Below are positions 54,990 to 62,742 of a stretch of 64,000 nucleotides of DNA, one piece after another. Location: the NCBI RefSeq assembly GCF_036492635.1, contig NZ_AP025305.1, positions 372,001 through 436,000 on the forward strand, read 5' to 3'. Under the pieces are notes generated by a model. The model saw only the letters and a list, made by a program, of their open reading frames with translations. It was not told the origin of the DNA and ran no database searches. The DNA is from Aureibacter tunicatorum. GTDB taxonomy: Bacteria > Bacteroidota > Bacteroidia > Cytophagales > Cyclobacteriaceae. A program made the translations under genes and the position numbers. Each line of letters starts with the position of its first letter. Position 1 is the stretch's first letter.

Positions 54990-55991
54990 ATGGCTAGAAA
55001 GATGTTTTTTTGTGTGGATGCTCACACGACGGGAAACCCTGTAAGAGTGGTTGCAGGCGGAGGCCCGAATCTTGAAGGAAACAATATGCTCGAAAGAAGA
55101 GCTCACTTTTTGAGAGATTATGATTGGATCAGAACAGGATTGATGTTTGAGCCAAGAGGACATGACATGATGTCCGGATCGATTTTGTACCCGCCTAATG
55201 ATCCTGCCAATGATGTCGCTGTGCTTTATATTGAGACAAGCGGATGCTTGGCAATGTGCGGGCATGGCACTATTGGTACGGTGACGATCGCTATTGAAGA
55301 GGGGTTGATTACTCCTAAGGAAGAGGGCAAGTTGAGGTTGGAGACGCCTGCGGGCCTTGTGAAAGTAGACTATACTCAAGAAGGAAAGAAAGTGAAATCG
55401 GTAAAGTTGACCAACGTAGCTTCTTTCTTGCATAGCGAAGGCTTGGAAATTGAATGTCCTACACTAGGCAAGTTGAAAGTGGATGTGGCTTATGGCGGTA
55501 ACTTTTACTGCATAGTGGATCCTCAGGAAAACTTTTCGGGTGTTCAGGATTTTACAGCAAGTCAGTTGATTCAGTTAAGCCAGGTGTTGAGAAAGCTGAT
55601 GAATGAGAAGTATTCGTTTGTGCATCCTGAGGACGAAAGAATCAATGGATTAAGCCATATGCTTTGGACTGGAGACACGATCTCTGCGGAGGCTGATGGT
55701 AGAAATGCTGTGTTCTATGGAGATAAGGCTATCGACAGATCTCCTTGCGGAACAGGTACTTCTGCAAGAATGGCTCAACTAGCGGCTAAAGGCAAATTGA
55801 CTAAAGGCGACAAATTTGTGCATGAAAGCTTCATTGGCAGCCAATTTATAGGTCGTGTGGAAGATATCACTAAATGCGGTGATTATGATGCGATCATTCC
55901 TAGCATAGAAGGTTGGGCGATGGTGACTGGATACAACAATATCATTATTGACGACGATGATCCATACGCGCATGGATTCCAAGTGATATAA
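54990..55991 (+). CDS. 4-hydroxyproline 2-epimerase (proline racemase family)
   Basis: Cofactor-independent epimerase that turns trans-4-hydroxy-L-proline into cis-4-hydroxy-D-proline. The two catalytic cysteines are both present: Cys90 (LAMCGHGTIG) and Cys253 (RSPCGTGTSA), which separates it from the Cys/Ser and Thr-type dehydratases of the family. The N-terminus FFCVDAHTTGNPVRVV is typical. The ATG at 54990 gives 333 residues; an ATG at 54918 in frame lies inside the GC-rich repeat-like element and would add an unrelated extension. Proline racemase activity cannot be excluded from sequence alone, but pathway context favours hydroxyproline. Confidence 0.9.
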   Translation: MARKMFFCVDAHTTGNPVRVVAGGGPNLEGNNMLERRAHFLRDYDWIRTGLMFEPRGHDMMSGSILYPPNDPANDVAVLYIETSGCLAMCGHGTIGTVTIAIEEGLITPKEEGKLRLETPAGLVKVDYTQEGKKVKSVKLTNVASFLHSEGLEIECPTLGKLKVDVAYGGNFYCIVDPQENFSGVQDFTASQLIQLSQVLRKLMNEKYSFVHPEDERINGLSHMLWTGDTISAEADGRNAVFYGDKAIDRSPCGTGTSARMAQLAAKGKLTKGDKFVHESFIGSQFIGRVEDITKCGDYDAIIPSIEGWAMVTGYNNIIIDDDDPYAHGFQVI

Positions 55992-56019
55992 TGTTGACAT
56001 ATCAATAGAATTATTTTGA

Positions 56020-56048
56020 AGCGTAGAGTTAAATTCTGCGCTTTTTTT
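56020..56048 (+). terminator. Rho-independent terminator after epimerase gene
   Basis: AGCGTAGAGTT (56020-56030) pairs with AATTCTGCGCT (56032-56042, with G-U pairs), followed by TTTTTT. Confidence 0.75.
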
Positions 56049-56175
56049 ATGCTCAATATGTTCTTATCTGTTAATTTATTGCTAATTTTTAGTATATTGT
56101 ATAAGATGAGAAGGCGTCTGTGAATGCCTCTCTCGGCCCAAGATAAAACATACATAACTTTCTATAACTACGTAT

Positions 56176-57432
56176 ATGAGCAATAAAAAAGATGTTCTTG
56201 TGATCGGAGGCGGTATCGTCGGGATTTGTTCGGCATACTACCTTTGGAAGGATGGTCATCAGGTGACGCTATTGGACAAAGGCGAAGTAGGTGATGCTTG
56301 TTCAAGAGGAAATGCAGGGTTGGTAGTGCCAAGCCATTTTGTGCCGTTGGCTGCTCCGGGCATGATCAAGAAAGGGATCAAGTGGATGTTCAATCCAGAG
56401 AGTCCGTTTCATATTAAGCCGAGCTTGGATCCTAAATTGATTTCTTGGTTATGGCAGTTCTACAGGCATACAACCAACGAGCATGTGGAGAACACTAAGA
56501 TCATCTTGAGAGACTTGAATATGATGAGTCGCTCACTATTCAAGGAGTTTTTTGAGAGCTCAGAAATTGACTTCAATTTTGAAGACAAGGGTTTGCTTAT
56601 GCTTTATAAGACGGATAAGGAAAGAAAAGGAGAGGAAGCTGTAGCTAAGATGGCTCATCAAATAGGCATAGAAGCAAATATATTGTCGGCTGAAGAAGCT
56701 CAAGCTTTGCAACCAGGGCTTGAGATCAAGACTATCGGTGGAGTGCATTATCCAAAAGATGCTCATTTGAACCCTACGGAGTTTATCAATAAGCTTAAGG
56801 ACTATTTGGTGCAAAATGGCGTGCAAGTGCATGAAAACACTGAAGTAACAAGAGTGAGAACGCAAGGAGGCAAAGTGACGCATGCTTACGCTGGTGAAAA
56901 AGAATTTACAGCGGATGACTTTGTGATCGCAACTGGGGCTTACACTTCTAGCTTGGCGAAAGATTTAGGTGTGAACCTTCCCGTGGTATCAGGCAAAGGG
57001 TACAGTATTACTTTGAATAATCCGAAGCATCAAATGACTGTGCCGTCGATATTGTGCGAGGCTAAAATTGCTGTAACGCCAATGGCTGACAAATTGAGAT
57101 TCGCTGGAACTATGGAAATCACTGGACAGGACTTGTCGGTGAATCAGAAAAGATTCGGAGGTTTGTTAAAGGCCATTCCTGATTTCTTGCCGCAATATCC
57201 AGTAGAGGAAACTCGAAACAATGATGTTTGGAGTGGTTTGAGACCATGTTCGCCTGATGGATTGCCATTTATCGGAAGATTTGGAAAACTGAAAAACTTG
57301 ATCGCTGCCACAGGACACTCTATGATGGGGGTAAGTCTTGGACCAGTGACAGGAAAGCTTGTGTCGGAAATTGTCAATGAGCAACAAACAAGCTTAAGCT
57401 TGACGCAAATTACTCCTGATAGATACAATTAA
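56176..57432 (+). CDS. FAD-dependent D-amino-acid dehydrogenase (probable D-hydroxyproline dehydrogenase)
   Basis: A 418-residue DadA/glycine-oxidase-type flavoprotein with the dinucleotide motif VIGGGIVGICSAYYL (about 9-23), the CSRGNAGLVVPSHFVPLA segment, and C-terminal GLRPCSPDGLPFIGRFGKL with a final TGHSMMGVSLGPVTGKL. Cytosolic or membrane-peripheral, delivering electrons from cis-4-hydroxy-D-proline to the respiratory chain and giving 1-pyrroline-4-hydroxy-2-carboxylate for the deaminase. A single-subunit enzyme replaces the three-subunit type of pseudomonads. Substrate assigned from the locus; general D-amino acid use is the alternative. A good terminator follows. Confidence 0.9.
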   Translation: MSNKKDVLVIGGGIVGICSAYYLWKDGHQVTLLDKGEVGDACSRGNAGLVVPSHFVPLAAPGMIKKGIKWMFNPESPFHIKPSLDPKLISWLWQFYRHTTNEHVENTKIILRDLNMMSRSLFKEFFESSEIDFNFEDKGLLMLYKTDKERKGEEAVAKMAHQIGIEANILSAEEAQALQPGLEIKTIGGVHYPKDAHLNPTEFINKLKDYLVQNGVQVHENTEVTRVRTQGGKVTHAYAGEKEFTADDFVIATGAYTSSLAKDLGVNLPVVSGKGYSITLNNPKHQMTVPSILCEAKIAVTPMADKLRFAGTMEITGQDLSVNQKRFGGLLKAIPDFLPQYPVEETRNNDVWSGLRPCSPDGLPFIGRFGKLKNLIAATGHSMMGVSLGPVTGKLVSEIVNEQQTSLSLTQITPDRYN

Positions 57433-57460
57433 TGGGAATAAATTCTTATACAGATATTTT

Positions 57461-57486
57461 AAACCGCCTTATGGGCGGTTTTTTTA
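57461..57486 (+). terminator. Rho-independent terminator after dehydrogenase gene
   Basis: AAACCGCC (57461-57468) pairs with GGCGGTTT (57474-57481), 5-nt loop, followed by TTTTT. Confidence 0.93.
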
Positions 57487-57624
57487 TGATGTTTTTTTGC
57501 TTTGTTAATTTTTATAAGTTGCTTTTAGTCAATTGATAATGATTTGTTGATTGATATTTATGATACTATTTTAACATTTTTTCACTAACTTTAATGCTAA
57601 GTTTATTTTCAGAATATTTTCAAG

Positions 57625-59178
57625 ATGAAGGAACAAGAGGTAATGGATCAGGCGCTGGCGGAGAAAAAAAATGGCCCTGTTCAGAAATTTTTGCAAATAG
57701 TTGAGCGTGCGGGAAATGCTTTGCCGCACCCAGCGACTTTGTTTTTAGGCTTTTCAATATTGATCGTGTTATTGTCAGGCGTAGCTACGCTGTTTGATCT
57801 GTCGGTAACGAACCCGGGAACAGGAGAAGTAATCACACCGGTGAATTTGCTTTCTGTGGATGGCTTGCATATGATCATTACTCAAATGGTAACCAATTTT
57901 ACTGGTTTCGCACCTCTTGGAGTTGTGTTAGTGGCTATGCTAGGTATCGGTATCGCTGAGGGCAGTGGGCTTATAGGAGCTTTGATCAGAATGATGGTTC
58001 TTTCGGCGCCTAAGCGCATGATGACATTCATGATTGTATTTGCTGGAATTATTTCCAATACTGCCAGTGAAGTTGGCTATGTGTTGTTGGTTCCATTGGC
58101 AGCGATCATCTTTTTAGGTTTAGGAAGACATCCTATCGCAGGTTTAGCCGCGGCATTTGCTGGTGTTTCGGGAGGTTATAGCGCTAATCTGTTATTGGGA
58201 ACGATTGATCCATTGTTGTCAGGAATTTCTCAAGAAGCCGCTCATATTGTTACAACTGAATATACAGTGAATCCAGCTTGCAATTATTTTTTCATGGCAG
58301 CATCTGTATTCTTCATAGCTCTGGCTGGCACATGGGTGACTGAGAAGATTGTGGAGCCTAGGTTGGGAAAATATAATGGAGATGAATCTCAGGATATACA
58401 GGAACTTACTCCTTTGGAGAAAAAAGGCTTGAGAAATGCGGGTATAGTTTTGTTGATCTTTGTAGCGTTGATTCTTTGGGGAATATTGCCTGAAGGAGGA
58501 TTTTTAAGAGACCCTGAAACAGACGGGATACTTAAGTCTCCGCTGATGAAAGGGATCGTGACTTTTATCTTTATGCTGGCTGCCGGAACTGGAATCGCTT
58601 ATGGCTTGGGAGCTGGAAGCTTGAAAAATGATTCGGATGTCATGAAAGGCATGGAAGCTTCGATGAAAACGTTGGGTTCTTATATCGTTTTGGTTTTCTT
58701 CGCAGCTCAATTTGTAGCCTATTTTAAATGGACCAATTTGGGAATTATCTTCGCGGTGAAAGGAGCTGAAGTTTTGCAAGCATCAGGCTTGGGCACGATT
58801 CCATTGATGATTGCTTTTATACTTTTAACGGCATTGATTAATCTTGTGATGGGATCAGCGTCAGCGAAATGGACTTTGATGGCTCCGGTATTCATTCCGA
58901 TGTTTATGATATTGGGAATCTCCCCTGAATTGACCCAATTGGTTTATAGGATTGGCGACAGTGTGACGAATATCATTTCTCCGATGATGTCGTACTTTGC
59001 ATTGATTGTAGCTTTTATTCAGAGATACGATAAAAAAGCGGGCATTGGAACCGTGGTAGCTACGATGCTTCCATATACTTTAGTCTTCTTGTTGATTTGG
59101 ACAGTTATTTTAATTGTCTGGATGAGTGTAGGTTTGCCTATTGGTCCGGATTCTCCAATTGATTTTGTGATAAAATAA
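57625..59178 (+). CDS. AbgT-family transporter
   Basis: A 517-residue polytopic protein of the AbgT (p-aminobenzoyl-glutamate transporter) family. The signature segments are [15 protein letters not shown] at the N-terminus, [38 protein letters not shown] and the C-terminal [18 protein letters not shown] followed by [19 protein letters not shown]. Family members import p-aminobenzoyl-glutamate or export sulfonamides; some lie in peptide or amino acid loci. Here it follows the hydroxyproline genes and is the only transporter nearby, so uptake of hydroxyproline or a hydroxyproline peptide is plausible (inference). Confidence 0.9.
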   Translation: MKEQEVMDQALAEKKNGPVQKFLQIVERAGNALPHPATLFLGFSILIVLLSGVATLFDLSVTNPGTGEVITPVNLLSVDGLHMIITQMVTNFTGFAPLGVVLVAMLGIGIAEGSGLIGALIRMMVLSAPKRMMTFMIVFAGIISNTASEVGYVLLVPLAAIIFLGLGRHPIAGLAAAFAGVSGGYSANLLLGTIDPLLSGISQEAAHIVTTEYTVNPACNYFFMAASVFFIALAGTWVTEKIVEPRLGKYNGDESQDIQELTPLEKKGLRNAGIVLLIFVALILWGILPEGGFLRDPETDGILKSPLMKGIVTFIFMLAAGTGIAYGLGAGSLKNDSDVMKGMEASMKTLGSYIVLVFFAAQFVAYFKWTNLGIIFAVKGAEVLQASGLGTIPLMIAFILLTALINLVMGSASAKWTLMAPVFIPMFMILGISPELTQLVYRIGDSVTNIISPMMSYFALIVAFIQRYDKKAGIGTVVATMLPYTLVFLLIWTVILIVWMSVGLPIGPDSPIDFVIK

Positions 59179-59199
59179 TCGAAACTAACATAATTTGTG

Positions 59200-59236
59200 A
59201 ATATCTCTCTTTTGCTCTAAGGGAGATATTTTTTGT
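59200..59236 (+). terminator. Rho-independent terminator after abgT-type gene
   Basis: AATATCTCTC (59200-59209) pairs with GGGAGATATT (59221-59230, one mismatch), followed by TTTTG and TTTTT. Confidence 0.85.
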
Positions 59237-59304
59237 TTTTAAGCATTCTTTTTTTGCGTTTTATTGTTTTTTGTTTGTTTATGGGGCAAATAGTTGCTTT
59301 TTCT

Positions 59305-59339
59305 TTTGACCATTGAGTTAACTCCACGGTTTAACTTTG
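59305..59339 (+). promoter_or_regulatory. Bacteroidota-type promoter before the ABM gene
   Basis: TAACTTTG at 59332-59339 is an exact TAnnTTTG -7 element, with TTTG at 59305-59308, 23 bases upstream. The predicted transcript start is only about four bases before the ATG at 59350, giving a nearly leaderless mRNA. Confidence 0.6.
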
Positions 59340-59349
59340 CATCAAAAAG

Positions 59350-60111
59350 ATGATGAAGGTTAAAAGAGAATCTTTGACTCGAGTTTTGCTTGGATTGTTT
59401 TTTGTTCTTGCGTTGGGAAATCAATTATCTGCCCGCAACATGAACATTTCGAATGAACTTGATTCAACTAAAAGCGTGTATCAGCTAACTTATCTGAAAA
59501 TTCATGAAGGCAAAGAGGCTGAATTTGAAAAAGCGAGAGAAGAAGTTACAACTTTGAAAAGCAACCAGAAAGGAGTCGCGTACTATGAGTTGTTTGAGTC
59601 GTTTTTCTCCTTTCCTAAGAAAAAGTCCAAGAGAGTTTTTATGGAGTTGATTGAGTGGGAATCTCTTGCTGCATTGGAAGATGCTTCTGAAAAATTTCAA
59701 GGACTATCTGGAATGGAGAGGGATAAGGATTTGTTTGAGTCGGTTTCGACTTATCGCATGCGACCAGAGGGAAATAAGATTATTGATCTTAACGAAATGA
59801 TAAAAGAAGGTTATGCCGTTGAGTTTGCAGCGCGTCAGATAAAAGCATCGAAAAGAGAGGAGTACCCTGAGAGAAGAGAGCGATTTATGAAGTTTATCAA
59901 AGAGCAAGAAGGCTTCGCTTTTGATCAGGAGTTCAAAAGCATCGATGACGATGTTGATATATTGGTGTTTGGTTGGAAGTCGGTTGAAGATTTTGAAAAT
60001 GCAGGCAAGAAAGTCAAAAGGTCAATTTCTCAAATGTGGAAAACATTAAGTTATTTCATGTTGATAGAAGGCAAAGATTTTCAAGTAGGCAAGCCATCCT
60101 CTAAGAATTAA
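59350..60111 (+). CDS. Exported protein with two ABM-like ferredoxin-fold domains
   Basis: A 253-residue protein with a signal peptide (VLLGLFFVLALGNQLSA, end near residue 28). The mature part holds two dimeric alpha-beta-barrel (antibiotic biosynthesis monooxygenase-type) domains: first around 43-125 (YQLTYLKIHEGKEAEFEKAR ... FMELIEWESLAALEDA) and second around 150-245 (EFAARQIKASKREEYPERRE ... ILVFGWKSVEDFENAGK). Each has the strand-helix-strand order of the family, but no heme ligand or catalytic residue can be picked out. An exported tandem ABM protein is uncommon; its substrate is unknown. Confidence 0.75.
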   Translation: MMKVKRESLTRVLLGLFFVLALGNQLSARNMNISNELDSTKSVYQLTYLKIHEGKEAEFEKAREEVTTLKSNQKGVAYYELFESFFSFPKKKSKRVFMELIEWESLAALEDASEKFQGLSGMERDKDLFESVSTYRMRPEGNKIIDLNEMIKEGYAVEFAARQIKASKREEYPERRERFMKFIKEQEGFAFDQEFKSIDDDVDILVFGWKSVEDFENAGKKVKRSISQMWKTLSYFMLIEGKDFQVGKPSSKN

Positions 60112-60186
60112 ATCAATGTTGAATCAAGGCTTCGGGTATAATTTTTTACGTATTATTGCTAAAGCCTAATTTAAATATCTGAAGCC

Positions 60187-61296
60187 TTGTTTTATAGAAG
60201 CAAATCTCTTGAAAAGTGGGTATACAATCATGTGGAAAGAGTTCACTTGATAAAGCTGTTGGTGCTTGTTGTTTCCGCATTTTTGGCTGCAAGGCTGCTG
60301 GAAATACCACATGGTTCGTGGATAAGCGGGACCTGCTTGGTTTTGAGTCGTCCAGTGCCTCAGTTTGGAGGGATATTGCATCGAGCCGTTCAGCGTATTA
60401 TGGGTACTTTCATGGGAGCGGCTTTGTCATTGTTGACCATGTTTGTGACTTCTGAAAATGTGTGGGTGCACACTATCGCTTTGGGAGTGGCATTTCCGCT
60501 GTTTGCTTTGTGGGTGTTTCCCAAAGATAAATACGCTTATCAAGTGGCGATACTGACGATGTTGATAGTGATGAGTATTGGCACGGACTTATCCCAAGAT
60601 GCCGCGATGTGGAGAGCGATAAACATCGGCATAGGTGGTATGCTCAGCTTAAGCATTATATTCGTCTTTCCGATACAGGCCAAAGTGGAGTTAAGGTATT
60701 TGTTGGCGGATTGCTTGGCGAAAATCAATCAGCTGTACTTGAAAACCTCAAGCTCAAAAGCTAGCGAACGAAGCGAGTTGGAAGGCATGAACACGGATAT
60801 TATTACTTCTATTCGAAAACAAAGGAAGATCTTTCCTTATCTGGTGAAGGAGAGTCGATTTTTTAAAAAGAATGAGCAAAGACTTGATGACATTGCAATC
60901 TCACTGAGGAAAATGTCTGGAATTCTCGAATTGCTGGGGTCGTCATTGTTTACTTCCGAACGGGGAAACCAAGTGATTTCACAACTCTATTCGATCAAAG
61001 AGAAGGAGGTCTTGCTTTCGGAAAGGCTTGATGAAATTTCACAACTTTTGGAACGCAATGAGGTAAAGCCTTTGCCTGACTTGAGACTAAGGTTGAGATC
61101 TTCAAAACAAGAATTGTATCAATTGAATCATCAAGGAGCGGATGAGAATGCTCCATTGAGTCCATTTAGTTATATTTGGTTGCATCATAAGTTTGGAGAA
61201 GAAATTTTCAAGCTTGAAGGAATGATATTGGAACTCTTTGAAGCAAAGGCTAAGAATTCTAAAGGTTTAACCGAAACGAAACAGCATAACAACTAA
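60187..61296 (+). CDS. FUSC-family membrane protein
   Basis: A 369-residue protein of the fusaric-acid-resistance-like (FUSC/YccS) family. The N-terminal ~165 residues hold five or six membrane helices (LIKLLVLVVSAFLAARLL, GTFMGAALSLLTMFV, VHTIALGVAFPLFALWVF, YQVAILTMLIVMSIG, GIGGMLSLSIIFVFP) with the conserved RPVPQFGGILHRAVQRIMGT loop; the rest is a cytosolic helical domain. It has one FUSC repeat, half of the usual two-repeat transporter. Start is TTG; an earlier ATG is not in frame. Possible efflux of aromatic acids, but unproven. DUF1835 follows after 5 bp, so cotranscribed. Confidence 0.82.
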   Translation: MFYRSKSLEKWVYNHVERVHLIKLLVLVVSAFLAARLLEIPHGSWISGTCLVLSRPVPQFGGILHRAVQRIMGTFMGAALSLLTMFVTSENVWVHTIALGVAFPLFALWVFPKDKYAYQVAILTMLIVMSIGTDLSQDAAMWRAINIGIGGMLSLSIIFVFPIQAKVELRYLLADCLAKINQLYLKTSSSKASERSELEGMNTDIITSIRKQRKIFPYLVKESRFFKKNEQRLDDIAISLRKMSGILELLGSSLFTSERGNQVISQLYSIKEKEVLLSERLDEISQLLERNEVKPLPDLRLRLRSSKQELYQLNHQGADENAPLSPFSYIWLHHKFGEEIFKLEGMILELFEAKAKNSKGLTETKQHNN

Positions 61297-61301
61297 TTGC
61301 C

Positions 61302-62054
61302 ATGATTGATCAAATTCATATCTTGAACGGAGACTGCTTTAAGGTACAGTTTCCTAAAACATTGAAAGGAGAGTTAATAGTTCTCAGAGAATGTTTGGTT
61401 GAGGGCGATGTCAAAGCGAGTTCGATCAAGGAACTTTATGAGCTTAGATCAAGGTTTATTTCTGAATCTTATGGAGGAGGAAGGCAAGAATATTTTGATA
61501 AGGTTGTTTCGGAGCTTGATAAAATAGAGCGAATAAAAGCCGGTGCAGAGATTAACTTATGGTTTGAAGATGATTTGTTTTGCCAAGTGAATTTTTGGTT
61601 TGCGATAAACTTGTTGATGCAGAAAGGACGCAATAATAAACTGTTTTTGGTAAGGCCGGATCAACATACTCAATATGGATTTGGGGGATTGAATAATGAT
61701 GAGTTAATATCAATTTTCAATAATAGATCAATTATAGAAGAACCCGAAAAGATCGCTGATCTATGGAAATATTATCAAGTAGATGACAATATCCAATTGT
61801 TGGGCAGTGCTAAAAAGCTTGATGAAGTTTATCCATTTATATTCAAAGCAGTTGAAGCGCATGTGGAGAGAGTTTCTGCCGATGGAGATTTGGGAAGGCC
61901 TGAGAAAACAATAAAGAAAATCATCGAAGAGTTGGGCACGAAAGATTTTGGTCTTGTTTTTCAAGAATTCAACAAACGTGAAAACATATATGGTTTTGGA
62001 GATCTTCAAGTCAAGAGGATTTTTGACAAAGTCTTGGATCATTTGAAAGTTTAA
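61302..62054 (+). CDS. DUF1835 family protein
   Basis: A 250-residue cytosolic protein of the DUF1835 family. Characteristic segments are IHILNGDCFKVQF at the N-terminus, VLRECLVEGDVKA and INLWFEDDLFCQVNFWF (the WFEDDLFCQ motif is the family hallmark). The C-terminal part (about 160-250, ending YGFGDLQVKRIFDKVLDHLKV) matches the accessory DUF3658-like end. No function known. Cotranscribed with the FUSC gene. Confidence 0.82.
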   Translation: MIDQIHILNGDCFKVQFPKTLKGELIVLRECLVEGDVKASSIKELYELRSRFISESYGGGRQEYFDKVVSELDKIERIKAGAEINLWFEDDLFCQVNFWFAINLLMQKGRNNKLFLVRPDQHTQYGFGGLNNDELISIFNNRSIIEEPEKIADLWKYYQVDDNIQLLGSAKKLDEVYPFIFKAVEAHVERVSADGDLGRPEKTIKKIIEELGTKDFGLVFQEFNKRENIYGFGDLQVKRIFDKVLDHLKV

Positions 62055-62125
62055 AGGCTTGCAGAAAACTGGGCAATGTGCAAAGAATTGTTAGAATTTG
62101 AGTGTTGGAGATAAATATCTAATTT

Positions 62126-62572
62126 ATGCAATATAAAATTCAAAAGATAAAGAAAAGCGAATACAAGGAAGTAGTGGAGGTTTGGGAAGCTTCAGTGAGA
62201 GCTACGCATGATTTTTTGAAAGAGGAAGATATAACGTACTTCAAGCCTTTGATATTGGATGTGTATCTGGATGCTGTGGACTTGAGATGCGTTAAGAATG
62301 ACGAGGATGAGATTATAGGATTTTTAGGCGTGGCGGATCAAAGTATTGAAATGCTGTTCATACATCCTGATAAAAGAGGAAAAGGAGTTGGCAGTGCTCT
62401 ATTGAAATATGCTATAGAGGAATTAGGAGCTTGTAAAGTTGACTCCAATGAGCAGAACCCCCAAGCTACTGGGTTTTACGAGAAGTTCGGGTTTGAGGTG
62501 TATAGTCGATCGGAGACAGACTCTTCAGGAAAGCCATATCCTATTTTGCATATGAAACTGGTGAATTCTTAA
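62126..62572 (+). CDS. GNAT-family N-acetyltransferase
   Basis: A 148-residue acetyltransferase with the acetyl-CoA signature LFIHPDKRGKGVGSALLKYA (about 75-94; the RGKGVGSAL loop fits Q/RxxGxG/A) and a NPQATGFYEKFGFEVY C-terminal motif. N-terminal YKEVVEVWEASVRATHDFL resembles the YjaB/YafP-type group. Substrate unknown. It stands alone between a 71-bp gap and a terminator. Confidence 0.9.
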   Translation: MQYKIQKIKKSEYKEVVEVWEASVRATHDFLKEEDITYFKPLILDVYLDAVDLRCVKNDEDEIIGFLGVADQSIEMLFIHPDKRGKGVGSALLKYAIEELGACKVDSNEQNPQATGFYEKFGFEVYSRSETDSSGKPYPILHMKLVNS

Positions 62573-62605
62573 GCCATAACAAGAAATTCATTTACAGATA
62601 AACGA

Positions 62606-62634
62606 GAGCCTTGATGATGAGTCAAGGCTTTTTT
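62606..62634 (+). terminator. Rho-independent terminator after acetyltransferase gene
   Basis: GCCTTGA (62608-62614) pairs with TCAAGGC (62622-62628), followed by TTTTTT. Confidence 0.92.
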
Positions 62635-62742
62635 GGTATTTAATTTATGTTATCAAATGCTGATAAAATTAAATAGTAGAATATTTAAATCGATTTATTT
62701 TTATATTGTATATGAATATTTATTGTTTAAACTTAATTTACT

